Below are positions 16,702 to 26,248 of a stretch of DNA of 64,000 nucleotides, piece after piece. Origin of the DNA: Bacteroidia bacterium. GTDB lineage: Bacteria; Bacteroidota; Bacteroidia; J057. Location of the stretch: assembly GCA_030430205.1 (NCBI GenBank), contig JAUIGE010000015.1:1-64000 (forward strand), written 5' to 3'. Position 1 is the first letter of the stretch. Each line of letters begins with the position of its first letter. Under the pieces are notes generated by a model that did no database searches, was not told the origin of the DNA, and worked only from the letters and a program-made list of their open reading frames with translations. A program made the position numbers and the translations under genes.

Positions 16702-19700
16702 CTAATGCACTCCATTGCAGCCACAAGTCGGGCCCATAAAGCCAAAAGTGCCGCCATGCCAGTCAAAAAACTCCGTGGTGCGCCCATGCTCCCAAAAGAA
16801 TTTTTTTCTTTCCGTCTCGTAATTCCCCATTTCATTCATGGTATTGGGGTCGTACAAACGGCCATTTTTGATGACGTAGGCGATCTGCTCTGTATTTTGG
16901 ATGTTTTCCAGGGGATTGGCATCCAGGATGATGAGGTCAGCCATCTTGCCGCTTTCGAGCGAACCCAGGGCATGTCCCATGCCGATATAGTCTGCCCCAT
17001 GCTGCGTGCCTGCACGCAGGGCTTCGAGGGGCGTCATGCCGCCTTGTGCGATCATCCACAGCTCCCAGTGAGCGCCCAATCCCTGCAACTGCCCATGTGC
17101 GCCCAACTGCACTTTGGTACCGCCATCAGCGAGTTTTTTGCAGCCTTCTGCATTGTAAAAATGCCCGAATTCCTCATCAGGAGCCATCTCCCGGCGGCGT
17201 GAGCGCTGATCTACCACGGCTCGGGGTGTGAAGGCGACCAGGCGCTCTTTTTCCCAAACCCTGCTTTTCTGATACCAATAGTTTTCTCCCCAAATCCCAC
17301 CATAGCCTACAATCAAAGTAGGCGTATAAGCCGTCTGGCTGTTGTTCCAAAGCTGTTTTACATCTTCGTAAAAAGGATTGACAGGGATGGAATGCTCCAC
17401 ACCCGTGTGGCCGTCGAGGATCATGCTCATGTTGTGAAGGAAGGTAGAGCCACCTTCAGGAACGACGAGCATATTGAGCTCGCGGGCAGCCAGGATGACT
17501 TGCTGGCGCTGATCGCGGCGGGGCTGGTTGTAGCTTTTTACCGAAAAAGCACCCACGGCCTTCAGCCTGCGAAGATGCGATCGCGCATCATCAATCGAGT
17601 TGATGACTGCCTTGAAGTCGCCTTCGGCACCATACAAAATGGTGCCGGTAGAGTAAATCCTCGGCCCCGTCATGATGCCTGCTTCCACCATTTCAGCCTG
17701 GCTGAAAACCATCTCCGTGCTGATAGAAGGATCATGGGTCGTGGTCACACCATAGGCGAGATTGGCAAAGTAAGACCATTGTTGCTGTGGGGAAATGCCA
17801 TTCCAGCTCGCACCCAGATGTGCGTGCACATCAATAAGGCCGGGAATGATCGTTTTGCCTGTGCAATCCATCACGTAAGTGGAAGTATCACTTGAAGCGG
17901 GGCTCCCCTCGCCTATCTCTTTGATCTTATTTTTTTCAATCAAAATATAGCCCTTTTCAATCACCTGATCCCCTTTCATGCTGATGATGCGTGCATTGGT
18001 CAGCAGGATTTTTCCCTGAGGAACATCCGTTTTTACCTTCAGGCCGATCTGGATGCTTTGCGCCATTTCTTCCGCTTTGGCATCTTTCTTTTCTTCCGAA
18101 TAATCAAATACCTCATCTACCTTCAGGCTAAAATATTCGGGTCCCAGCACCCAATGCAGCTTTTTGCTGTCTCCCGACCAATGCAGGGAGGTTCCTGCAT
18201 CTTTGGATACTTTGCGCAAAGGCAAGGCTTTGGTGCCTGCTGAAAGGTCTATTTCCTGCCCCGTCTGCGGCATAGGCGCGACATAGGCCTGGAAAAGTTC
18301 GGTGAAAGCGATCCATTTGCCGTCAGGGCTGGGCATAAACTGGGTGGCATATTTGGAGGTAAAAAGATTTTTCTTTTCGTGGGTATAGATATCGATGGAG
18401 CGGAAAAACTTTTTTAATCCGCCCATTTGCACGGTATAATAAACCTTTTTTCCATCGGCGCTGAACATGGGTTCGCTGCCTTCTTCTTCCAGCAGTTCGG
18501 TTGTACCTGTTTCCCTGTTGTAAATATACAAACCTGTATTTTTACCATGCGTACGCCCTAAAACCAGGTTTCCACTGCCTTTTTCATACACCAGCAACTT
18601 GCTTTTGGGGCCGAAACGCGGATTATGGTAAAAGCCTTTTTCAGTCGTGATGCGCTGCATGATTGTCACTTCACCGGGCATTTCGCTACGGGAAGCCACA
18701 TAAATGTGGCCCATCTGCTCATCATCCCAACTTGCAAATGCAAGGGATTTGCTATCCGGGCTGAAAGCCGGAGCGAATTCAAAATGCGCATCAGCGGTCA
18801 GGCGCTGAGCTTTGCCCTTGGGAAGGGCTTTCACATAAATATGCCCCATGGCATTGAATGCCAGCCATTTACCATTAGGCGAGGTGGTCGCCTGGCGTAT
18901 CATCTTCGCATCAAAGCTCTCTGGAGCTACCTCCTGCCGAAAATGCAAGGCATCCTGGATGATTTGCTCAACTTTTGCTTCAAAAGGAATGACCTCTGAG
19001 GTCAGTTTTTCTATATGCAGTTTGCGGATTTTTCCTTCCGCCCAGAAAACGAGCTGTTTGCCATCCGGCATCCAGGCAAAGCCTGGATAGACGCCATGGA
19101 TGGCCCATGTCTCCTGCTGATCGCGGGACATCCGATCGTAGATCGGCCATTCCTCGCCTGTGGCGAGTGTGTGGAGGTAAAGCACACTTTTGGTGCGCAC
19201 CCTGCGAATAAAGGCCATGGTTTTCCCGTCGGGAGAAATCTGCGGGCGAATCGCACCGCCGGCACCGCCGGTGACTACAGACAGCTTGCCTGTCTGCCGA
19301 TCATAGCGCCGGATCACATAAATCTGCCCGTTGGGGTCTTTGTTGTACTCAAATACGTTGCCCCGGCTCATGTCTTCGGTATAGTAGACATAGCGTCCAT
19401 CAGGTGAAATGGCTATGTCATTGGCAGCGTCCATCTGGTCGTTGCGGCGCTCAGTGAGCTGGATGCCGTCGGTACCTGAGATGTGGTACATCCATAGCTC
19501 GCCCGCTCCGAGGGAGCGGCCCGAGGTGAAGTGCTTTCGCGCGATAATGTATTGGCCATCAGGGGTGCTAACGGCACCGTTTAGCAGGCGAAATTTCTCT
19601 TTTGTGATAGATTTTCGGTTTTCGCCTATGCGATCCATGATCCAGATATTGTCTCCTCCCTCACGGTCGCTGGTGAAGGTGATATGCCTGCCATCCGCAG

Positions 19701-19974
19701 TAAAACGCGGCTGTATTTCATAGGGCAAGCCCCCTGAAAGAAGCTTCGCTTTTCCGCCGCTTATCGGGAGGCTGTAAATGTCTCCCAGCAAGTCAAAAAC
19801 GATAGTTTTTCCATCAGGGCTCACATCCAGGTTCATCCAGGTACCTTCATCCAGGGTGAAATTTACTGTCTTATGGGGACCTTGGGGTGTGGCAACATCC
19901 CATTTCTCTCCTTGCCCCTGCATTACATAAAAAAAAGAAAAGAGGATAAGTGTCAGGTTGATTTTTGTTATCAT
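16702..19974 (-). CDS. secreted amidohydrolase with N-terminal TolB/WD40-like beta-propeller
   Basis: The 1090-residue protein starts with a signal peptide ending near YVMQGQ. Residues about 40-640 carry repeated SPDGKxxxF-type blades (for example LDVSPDGKTIVFDLLGDIYSL, FTADGRHITFTSDREGGDNIW), a TolB/PD40 propeller. From about 680 a metal-dependent amidohydrolase follows: GLIDVHAHLGASW gives the HxH metal ligands, a VPEGG segment follows, then HTGVEHS and LGAHGQ. The end reads SGKMADLIILDANPLENIQN, typical of the superfamily. It probably hydrolyses an amide or peptide bond of an imidazolidine/dipeptide-like compound in the periplasm. Substrate unknown. Family members of this size are common in Bacteroidota. 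Confidence 0.9.
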   Translation of the reverse strand: MITKINLTLILFSFFYVMQGQGEKWDVATPQGPHKTVNFTLDEGTWMNLDVSPDGKTIVFDLLGDIYSLPISGGKAKLLSGGLPYEIQPRFTADGRHITFTSDREGGDNIWIMDRIGENRKSITKEKFRLLNGAVSTPDGQYIIARKHFTSGRSLGAGELWMYHISGTDGIQLTERRNDQMDAANDIAISPDGRYVYYTEDMSRGNVFEYNKDPNGQIYVIRRYDRQTGKLSVVTGGAGGAIRPQISPDGKTMAFIRRVRTKSVLYLHTLATGEEWPIYDRMSRDQQETWAIHGVYPGFAWMPDGKQLVFWAEGKIRKLHIEKLTSEVIPFEAKVEQIIQDALHFRQEVAPESFDAKMIRQATTSPNGKWLAFNAMGHIYVKALPKGKAQRLTADAHFEFAPAFSPDSKSLAFASWDDEQMGHIYVASRSEMPGEVTIMQRITTEKGFYHNPRFGPKSKLLVYEKGSGNLVLGRTHGKNTGLYIYNRETGTTELLEEEGSEPMFSADGKKVYYTVQMGGLKKFFRSIDIYTHEKKNLFTSKYATQFMPSPDGKWIAFTELFQAYVAPMPQTGQEIDLSAGTKALPLRKVSKDAGTSLHWSGDSKKLHWVLGPEYFSLKVDEVFDYSEEKKDAKAEEMAQSIQIGLKVKTDVPQGKILLTNARIISMKGDQVIEKGYILIEKNKIKEIGEGSPASSDTSTYVMDCTGKTIIPGLIDVHAHLGASWNGISPQQQWSYFANLAYGVTTTHDPSISTEMVFSQAEMVEAGIMTGPRIYSTGTILYGAEGDFKAVINSIDDARSHLRRLKAVGAFSVKSYNQPRRDQRQQVILAARELNMLVVPEGGSTFLHNMSMILDGHTGVEHSIPVNPFYEDVKQLWNNSQTAYTPTLIVGYGGIWGENYWYQKSRVWEKERLVAFTPRAVVDQRSRRREMAPDEEFGHFYNAEGCKKLADGGTKVQLGAHGQLQGLGAHWELWMIAQGGMTPLEALRAGTQHGADYIGMGHALGSLESGKMADLIILDANPLENIQNTEQIAYVIKNGRLYDPNTMNEMGNYETERKKFFWEHGRTTEFFDWHGGTFGFMGPTCGCNGVH

Positions 19975-20096
19975 AGGTGGTACTTTCTTTGCTAATTGAT
20001 AAAAGAAGTCTTTTTCTGCCTCACAATTTCACAAAATTTTCTAATATTCTATCTTTCGCCTGGCTTAAGCAGACGTTACCCTAAACCACAAAAACA

Positions 20097-21140
20097 ATGA
20101 GATTATCCATTTTCTGTATCCTAATCGCTATTTTCTCCCTTCAAACCCAAGCCCAGGTCCAGGGGCAGGACCAGGTAGTGCGAAATAAAATTTTGCAGAA
20201 GCTCGATGAGTTCAAGGAAAAAAGCCTGGCCCTGACGCAAGCTTCGCTTTCTTTTGAGCAGGCGACGAACTACCAAAGGGATTTGTACAATATGTTTCTG
20301 ACATCGGATGTACTGATTGAAGCAGGTATCAAACAGGGAAATGATATAAAAGCAGCCCACCGGGTATATCGCGCTGATGAGTTAGGCGCCTGGCTCAGGA
20401 GTTTATCCAGAACACAGGCTGGCAACCTGCAAAGCATTGATTTTCAACAAATTGAGATATACTGGCTTTCGGGTATCGAAAAGGTCAATTCCCAAAAATA
20501 CAGGCTTCATGCCTGGGTATTGCCCTGGGATAAGATCGCCTACCGTGAAGGCGATTTTCGGACCATGCCTGGTGTGCGCGAAGTCGCGCGTGAGTTGAGC
20601 AAAGAGCGGCTTCAAGCGATCATGGCTTCGGGCAAAGAAATATATATCGGGTATTTGAAAATGGCCATTTTGGACCGCCCGGTAGCGACCAATCCCAACT
20701 TTCGCAGTGCGAATTTACCGAACCAAACCATCCACACCGTTCAGCCCGGCGAAACCCTTTTCTCCATCGCGGTGAAGCATGGTGTGGAAATAGGTGACAT
20801 CATGGCTGACAACAACCTGGGCAATACCACCATTTACAGTGGTCAAAACCTGGTCATCGGCAGAAATCAATATACAGCCGCAGGCCAGACGGCTTCCCGC
20901 CTCCCCGGTTTTTTGAACCAAAATGGCTCTGCTCCTCCCGCCAACGCAAGTCAGCGCAGCCAGCAGCCGGACAAGCCCATCGCCTTTCGCCCGATCTACT
21001 ACACCCTCAGACGAGGGGAAACCGCCCGCAGTATCGCCAATGAATTTGGCTTGCAATACGAGCAAGTGCTCGAATGGAATCCCTTCCTGGAATTTCGCGA
21101 AGGCGATAAAGTAATCGTAGATATGCTGGCGGTGGAATAA
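20097..21140 (+). CDS. secreted LysM peptidoglycan-binding protein
   Basis: The 347-residue protein has a signal peptide (FCILIAIFSLQTQAQ). An uncharacterised N-terminal domain (about 25-205) resembles glucosaminidase-associated or DUF-type regions but I do not recognise it. Two LysM motifs follow: IHTVQPGETLFSIAVKHGVEI at about 211-231, and YYTLRRGETARSIANEFGLQ at about 300-319. They are separated by a Ser/Gln/Pro-rich linker. LysM domains bind N-acetylglucosamine in peptidoglycan, so it should sit in the periplasm or outer membrane inner face. It is divergent from the amidohydrolase gene and ends 2 bp before the convergent TPR gene. Confidence 0.85.
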   Translation: MRLSIFCILIAIFSLQTQAQVQGQDQVVRNKILQKLDEFKEKSLALTQASLSFEQATNYQRDLYNMFLTSDVLIEAGIKQGNDIKAAHRVYRADELGAWLRSLSRTQAGNLQSIDFQQIEIYWLSGIEKVNSQKYRLHAWVLPWDKIAYREGDFRTMPGVREVARELSKERLQAIMASGKEIYIGYLKMAILDRPVATNPNFRSANLPNQTIHTVQPGETLFSIAVKHGVEIGDIMADNNLGNTTIYSGQNLVIGRNQYTAAGQTASRLPGFLNQNGSAPPANASQRSQQPDKPIAFRPIYYTLRRGETARSIANEFGLQYEQVLEWNPFLEFREGDKVIVDMLAVE

Positions 21141-21142
21141 GC

Positions 21143-23125
21143 CTATTGGCCTGCCTTCAATTGATTGAAGTAGGATTCAGGGATTTGCAATCCCATCTGC
21201 CGGGCGCGATTGGCGTCCTGCAAGGCTTTTGCCTTGTCTCCGAGCAGAAAATAGCATTGGGAGCGGCTCATAAAAATCTGAGCATCGGCCTGTCCGCTTT
21301 GGATCGCCTGGGAAAAATAGGAGAAGGCCTGGTCATATTGTCCCTTGTTAAAATAGGCCGTTCCCATACCGCCCAATGCCCGGACATTGGAGCTGTTGGG
21401 CCTGAGAGAAATGTATTTATCAAAATCTACCAAAGCCTCATCCAGGTCTCCTAGCATGGAAAGGACATTGGCCCGGGCCAGAAGGGCGTCTGTATGATCT
21501 GCTTTTGCCAGCAAAGCCAGATTGAGGGCTTCCAGCGCCTCATCGTTTTGTCCCTGACTGCCGTAGACGGAGCCGATATTGGCATAGGCTTGCGCCTTTT
21601 CTGCGGAGGAAGGGTCGAGCGTTAGCGCCTGAGTAAAATCATTCAAGGCTGCCTGAAAGCGCTTCATATCGAAAAGCAAACTCCCCCTGCTGATGAGGTA
21701 ATTGGCATCCGGGCCCTTGATTTCCAGGGCTTTATTAAAATCTGCCAGGGCTTTCTCTGCCTGTTTTGTTTTCTTGAAATGATCTGCCCGGTTTGCATAG
21801 GTTCTATCCACAGGAAAAGAGGCTATGGCCTGCGTCCAAAGCGTTTCTCCATCCTTCCATACTTTTGCCTGCTGGTGGTTTAGGTACAGGAAAATAAGCG
21901 CCAAAAGGCCCGTCAGGGCAAGGGAAAAGCTTGTTAGCTTTCTCCCTTTTGCAGATTTTTCAAGGGAATAGATGCCCATTCCCAGCATAAAAAACAGGCC
22001 GATATAGGGAATATAGGTATAACGCTCCGCCATGATGGCGCCGCCTACTGTGATCAGCTGCAGGACGAGAAGCAGGTTGACGAGGAAAAATAACAGCCCA
22101 AAAGTGATGTATGCAGCCTTTTTTCGGCTGATCCAGGCGATGGCCGCCAGCCCCAACGCCCCCAAAGGGGCGAGGTAATATTGCCAGGCCAGCCCCTGTT
22201 CGACCAGGGGATAGGGATAATAGCAGGATTGGTTCAAGGGAACAATCGCCTTGATGAAATAATTCATCAGGCTATAACAGGCAAAGAGGATTTTTTGAAA
22301 AAATGAAAACTGCGCCGAATCATCCAATGCGCCAGCATCCTGCTGGCTCATGAGCGCTATCGCGCCAAAAATGACCGAAATCAGCAAAAAAGGCACTTTT
22401 TCGATCAGTGCTTTTCGCCCAAGCCACTTTCTTCCTTTGAAATAATCCACCAGAACCAATACCACAGGAAATATAACTGCGGCGGGCTTGGCCAGACAAG
22501 CCAGGACAAAAAACAAAGCTGCATAGATCAGCTTTCTCATGTTCTTTTTCTCCAGATAAACCAGATACTGTATCAGTCCCAGGAGAAAAAACAAGGCGTA
22601 CAGCACATCTTTCCTGCCCGAAACCCAGGCGACTGATTCTACATGCATCGGATGCACGGCAAAGAAAAAGGCAACAATGGCGGCTACAAGCAGCTTTTTA
22701 TCGGTGAGTTTATAGATAAACAGCAGCACCAGCGAGGCATTTGCGAGATGCAAAAGCACATTGAACAGGTGGTAGGAGCTTGCATCCAGACCAGAAATCT
22801 GGTAGTTGATAGCGAGGGAAAAAATGGTCAGCGGATGATAATTTCCGACAAAAAACTGGGAAAACATCGCTTGGATATTTTCCCATGAAAAATTCGTTAT
22901 AGTTGGATTTTCGAGGACGTAAAGTCTGTCGTCCCAATTGACGAAGCCGGCCTGAAAGGCGGGGATATAGGCGAGGGTCGCAAGGGCCAGCAGGCCCAAA
23001 AGCACCCAGAGAAAGCTTTTGCTTTCCTGAGAATAGCTGCCCTTCCGGGCAGCTTGAGCTTTGCTCCGCTTTTCCCTCTTCTTTGAAGTTGGCTTGCGCT
23101 GAGAAGAATTTTTCTTTTTAGCCAT
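21143..23125 (-). CDS. multi-pass membrane protein with TPR repeats, TMTC-like glycosyltransferase
   Basis: The first 60 residues are lysine/arginine-rich and cytoplasmic. About ten hydrophobic segments (roughly 40-430) contain FVNWDDRLYVLENPTI and NYHPLTIFSLAINYQ, the luminal-loop signature of TMTC/O-mannosyltransferase-like GT-C enzymes. The HPMHVESVAWVSGRKD segment is also typical. From about 440 to the end come five to six TPR units (KALADFNKALEIKGPDANYL and so on). Such proteins probably use a lipid-linked sugar to modify exported proteins, with the TPRs recruiting substrate; activity is inferred from the family. I pick the ATG at 23125 (MAKKKNSS) rather than 23134. It overlaps no gene but lies 24 bp after the upstream stop, so cotranscription is likely. 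Confidence 0.82.
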   Translation of the reverse strand: MAKKKNSSQRKPTSKKREKRSKAQAARKGSYSQESKSFLWVLLGLLALATLAYIPAFQAGFVNWDDRLYVLENPTITNFSWENIQAMFSQFFVGNYHPLTIFSLAINYQISGLDASSYHLFNVLLHLANASLVLLFIYKLTDKKLLVAAIVAFFFAVHPMHVESVAWVSGRKDVLYALFFLLGLIQYLVYLEKKNMRKLIYAALFFVLACLAKPAAVIFPVVLVLVDYFKGRKWLGRKALIEKVPFLLISVIFGAIALMSQQDAGALDDSAQFSFFQKILFACYSLMNYFIKAIVPLNQSCYYPYPLVEQGLAWQYYLAPLGALGLAAIAWISRKKAAYITFGLLFFLVNLLLVLQLITVGGAIMAERYTYIPYIGLFFMLGMGIYSLEKSAKGRKLTSFSLALTGLLALIFLYLNHQQAKVWKDGETLWTQAIASFPVDRTYANRADHFKKTKQAEKALADFNKALEIKGPDANYLISRGSLLFDMKRFQAALNDFTQALTLDPSSAEKAQAYANIGSVYGSQGQNDEALEALNLALLAKADHTDALLARANVLSMLGDLDEALVDFDKYISLRPNSSNVRALGGMGTAYFNKGQYDQAFSYFSQAIQSGQADAQIFMSRSQCYFLLGDKAKALQDANRARQMGLQIPESYFNQLKAGQ

Positions 23126-23149
23126 ATATCCCACAGTCAGAGCTCTGGC

Positions 23150-23671
23150 CTACTCCTTCTCTTCAGGTGTCACATCACCTAACTGAAGGTTTTTGAATTT
23201 TCCTTCTCTCACTTTGATCAATTCATCCGAATCTTTCGCTTTGAGGTCAAAAGAAAATTTACCGGAAATCGTCAGGTTTTTGGCGTCATAGGCGGTTATT
23301 TCCACCTTTCCACTCCCCTCTACAATATTGTGAATGGGGCCTTGCTTTGTACCTGCTGTTAGCTGATAGACACCGATCAGGCTGTTTTTTTCGCCTACTT
23401 TATAATTTCCTTCGCCCTTAAAGCGGACAATTTTGAAGGTCAGGTTGGTGATATCGCGGTCTTCCAGACCATACATGGCAACAGAAACAATTTCCACTTT
23501 CTGGCTTTTTTCCAGCAAATATTCACCTTTGGTGATTTGTGGAGCCCAGTTGGCATCATTGATTGTCAGAGAAATCAACTTGGAATTGGCATCGGTTTCC
23601 TGGGCATGGATAGAGCTTGGGAAAATGAGGAACAAGATGAAGCAAAGTGAAAAAGAGAAAAAGATTTTCAT
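23150..23671 (-). CDS. hypothetical secreted protein
   Basis: The 173-residue product has a signal peptide (MKIFFSFSLCFILFLIFPSSIHAQ). The mature part is beta-rich, with a repeated alternation such as NLTFKIVRFKGEGNYKVGE and SGKVEITAYDAKNLTISGKFSFDLKA. The last part is the kind of stretch found in DUF6252-like Bacteroidota lipocalin-type proteins, but I do not assign it. It is followed closely by the TMTC-like gene and preceded by a gap of 66 bp after the next amidohydrolase. Function unknown; periplasmic or surface location expected. Confidence 0.7.
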   Translation of the reverse strand: MKIFFSFSLCFILFLIFPSSIHAQETDANSKLISLTINDANWAPQITKGEYLLEKSQKVEIVSVAMYGLEDRDITNLTFKIVRFKGEGNYKVGEKNSLIGVYQLTAGTKQGPIHNIVEGSGKVEITAYDAKNLTISGKFSFDLKAKDSDELIKVREGKFKNLQLGDVTPEEKE

Positions 23672-23737
23672 ACTAAAAAATGTTATTTGTGATTTGACCC
23701 TAAAAATCCAAAATGTTCTCCAAATAGCCGAATTTTG

Positions 23738-25483
23738 TCAGTCTTTTCTGACGAAATAAACCTGGGCGATTTTCCCATCTACGATTTTGTAAATGGCTAT
23801 TGCCTCTATCACCCGCCCCTCTCCAAAGCCCGTCACCCGCTCCTGGTCGATGACCGTATTGCCCAAAACCATGCGGTTTACCAGCTCACAATGAAGTTCT
23901 GGAGTTCGTTCGAACATCCCCCCATATATCTCGCGCATCTGCGCCTTGCCCTTTCCCCATCTGTCATCCGGAAAATTATATAGCTCAATGCTGTCGCTGT
24001 ATGGCTCCAGAAAAGCTTCCAGATCACGGGCGTTGTAGCCATTCAGCTGCCGCTGAGCCAGGATTTCAGGGGTATCCTGCAGGAGGGTGTCGGGATCGAC
24101 CAGTTGGCCCTGATGCACTACATAGAGCGGATTTTTCCAGTTTTCGAGGCTTTGGAAAGGGTCTTTCTCCAGGACAACCAGATCCGCGCTGTAGGCCGCC
24201 TTCACCTCTCCCCAGGCGGGCTCCGCCCCAAACATACAGGCCGTCTGCGTGCTGTACCGCAGGATTTCCTTCAGACTCAGGCCTGCGGCCTGCATCTGCT
24301 CCAGTTCCTGGTAAAAAGAGGACGCATGCTGCGTACCGATATTCCCGGCATCGGTGCCGGTGGCGATGCGCGCTCCCGCATCTGAAAGCTTTTTCAGATT
24401 GGCTTTGCGCGTGGCATCGCGCTTTTTGTTGCTTTCGGTAATTTCGGCATAGGCATTTTTATAACGTGCTACCAGTTCTTGATCTGGGACATGCTTCAGG
24501 TCAAACAAGGAGCCAATCACCTCAGGATTTGCCAGGGTGAAGTCTTCAATACCCAATTGATTTCTTTGGCCCAGAACCTCGCCGTATTTATCCGATACAA
24601 TCAGTGTCGGTATGTAAAGTACCTGTTTATCAACCAATTGCTTCACAAAGCGATCGGGCAACTCCGCATCATCCACACTATGGACGAGGATATCGCAGCC
24701 CGCTTCCACGGCAAGGCTTGCCGTTTGCAATTGCGTAGCGTGCACGGCCACTTTGAGGCCGTTTTTGTGGCTCTCGTCTATCGTCGCTTCGACGATGGGT
24801 AGGTTGGCCCGAGGGTCCTGCCCGGGCATGAGGATGTACCAGATTTTGATAAAATCAGGTTTGAACGGAAGTTGCTTTTGCACGAGGGCACGTGCTTCCT
24901 CGGGAGAGTTGATCTTCCGTATGGGAGAATCCTCTATCTCAAAAGCTTTCGGCTGATAAGTCGAAATGAGCGGCCCCGTGATATGGAGCGAAGCCAAATC
25001 CTTGTAGCGATTGAGCGAATCGCGCAGCGGGAGCTGGTAGAGCGGCCCGCCAACATCCATCACATGCGTGATGCCGCATTTCAGGTATCGCTGCAGGAAA
25101 TCTCCTGCCTGGGACCGGACCCACTCGCGCTCTTGCGCGTAGGGATGGATGCCCTCCAGCGAAATCGCATCGGGTCGCGCATACAGTCCGCCAGACTGGA
25201 AAATGTGGATATGGGCATCCGTGAAGCCCGGCAGGAGGTATTTTCCCTCCAGGGAAATTTGCTGAATATCTCCGTCCAATTTGATCTGCGCATCGGGCGC
25301 GACGCTATGGATGAGGCCATCTCTGATGACGACGGTCATGTTGGGCTGTTGCTCGCCCTGCGCCACGTCGATGAGCGTGGCGTGGGTGAAAGCGAAGTGC
25401 TGAGCGGGGAGGGAAATTGAGATGCAAGCTCCTAATATGATTAGGAGGAGGTATTTGCGCGCGACGAGATATATGTCATTCAT
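23738..25483 (-). CDS. secreted amidohydrolase fused to an NTF2/SnoaL-like domain
   Basis: From the ATG at 25483 the protein is 581 residues and begins with a signal peptide (YLLLIILGACISISLPAQ). The amidohydrolase domain shows GKYLLPGFTDAHIHIFQSG with the HxH metal site, VAVHATQLQ with a metal histidine, LVHSVDD, and IATGTDAGN with the conserved aspartate. AADLVVLEKDP-type text (YSADLVVLEKDPF) closes it. About 110 further residues (RQLNGYNARDLEAFLEPYSDSIELYN ... IYKIVDGKIAQVYFVR) match the SnoaL/NTF2-like fold, which usually binds small molecules. The longer frame to 25627 adds a region with no homology look. It is divergent from the ECF sigma factor gene, with 113 bp between starts. Confidence 0.88.
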   Translation of the reverse strand: MNDIYLVARKYLLLIILGACISISLPAQHFAFTHATLIDVAQGEQQPNMTVVIRDGLIHSVAPDAQIKLDGDIQQISLEGKYLLPGFTDAHIHIFQSGGLYARPDAISLEGIHPYAQEREWVRSQAGDFLQRYLKCGITHVMDVGGPLYQLPLRDSLNRYKDLASLHITGPLISTYQPKAFEIEDSPIRKINSPEEARALVQKQLPFKPDFIKIWYILMPGQDPRANLPIVEATIDESHKNGLKVAVHATQLQTASLAVEAGCDILVHSVDDAELPDRFVKQLVDKQVLYIPTLIVSDKYGEVLGQRNQLGIEDFTLANPEVIGSLFDLKHVPDQELVARYKNAYAEITESNKKRDATRKANLKKLSDAGARIATGTDAGNIGTQHASSFYQELEQMQAAGLSLKEILRYSTQTACMFGAEPAWGEVKAAYSADLVVLEKDPFQSLENWKNPLYVVHQGQLVDPDTLLQDTPEILAQRQLNGYNARDLEAFLEPYSDSIELYNFPDDRWGKGKAQMREIYGGMFERTPELHCELVNRMVLGNTVIDQERVTGFGEGRVIEAIAIYKIVDGKIAQVYFVRKD

Positions 25484-25596
25484 ATCAAATAAAATTGTAC
25501 TTTCATTCATCAAGTAATCCTGTAACATCCACCTAATATGAGAAAATTCATTCACATTTAAGGTAAAAACGCCCGCTCGTCGTCTACCTAAATAAG

Positions 25597-26139
25597 ATGA
25601 CGAAAACGGAAACGAATCATATCTCAAGCCTCATACAAGAGGAAGGCCCTTCGCTCAAAGCATTTGTGCGGGCGCGTGTGCCCAACGAGCAGGATGCTGA
25701 GGATATGCTTCAGGAAATCTGGTTTCAATTGAGCAGGAATCTGGCAAAAGGCGAGATCCAGCAGCCCAAAGCATGGCTGTACCGCGTGGCGCGCAACAAG
25801 ATCATCGATGCCTATCGAAAGAAGTCGGAAGACTGGCTGGAGGATTATCTCTACGATCCGGAGGATGAAGAGGGCTATTGGGAGCCGGAGGCGATGATCA
25901 GTGACGAAAGGCCCGATCTGGCCTTTTTGCAGCAGGCCTTCTGGGAAGGCTTCTATGAAGCCATCGAGTCTCTGCCTGAGAAACAGAGGGAAGTATTTAT
26001 GCTCAATGAATGGGAAGACCTGACACTGAGGGAGATAGCGGAGCAAAAAGGCGAAAATCTCAAAACCATTATTTCGCGCAAAACCTATGCGCTACAACAA
26101 CTGAGGCTGCGCCTCCGCAACATATTCGAAGAATTTTAG
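25597..26139 (+). CDS. ECF-type RNA polymerase sigma factor
   Basis: The 180-residue protein has sigma region 2 (NEQDAEDMLQEIWFQLSRNLAKGE ... KAWLYRVARNKIIDAYRKK) and region 4 (IESLPEKQREVFMLNEWEDLTLREIAEQKGENLKTIISRKTYALQQLR), the helix-turn-helix that reads -35 elements. An acidic insert (WLEDYLYDPEDEEGYWEPEA) joins them. No anti-sigma factor is adjacent; instead a small heat-shock protein follows after a heptad array. I infer that it directs a stress or envelope regulon that includes Hsp20. The start ATG follows closely on a divergent promoter region with CGTC words (CTCGTCGTCTACC), which may be an autoregulated promoter. Confidence 0.93.
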   Translation: MTKTETNHISSLIQEEGPSLKAFVRARVPNEQDAEDMLQEIWFQLSRNLAKGEIQQPKAWLYRVARNKIIDAYRKKSEDWLEDYLYDPEDEEGYWEPEAMISDERPDLAFLQQAFWEGFYEAIESLPEKQREVFMLNEWEDLTLREIAEQKGENLKTIISRKTYALQQLRLRLRNIFEEF

Positions 26140-26144
26140 TCCCT

Positions 26145-26235
26145 CCATTATCCATTATCCATTTTCCATTATCCATTTTCCATTTTCCATTGTCCATTAT
26201 CCATTATCCATTTTCCATTATCCACTATCCATTTT
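26145..26235 (+). repeat. CCATTAT heptad array, 13 units
   Basis: Thirteen consecutive 7-bp units, CCATTAT or CCATTTT with a few variants, start 5 bp after the TAG stop of the sigma factor gene. They fill nearly the whole gap to the Hsp20 start at 26249. Confidence 0.95.
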
Positions 26236-26248
26236 CAATTTAAAAATC

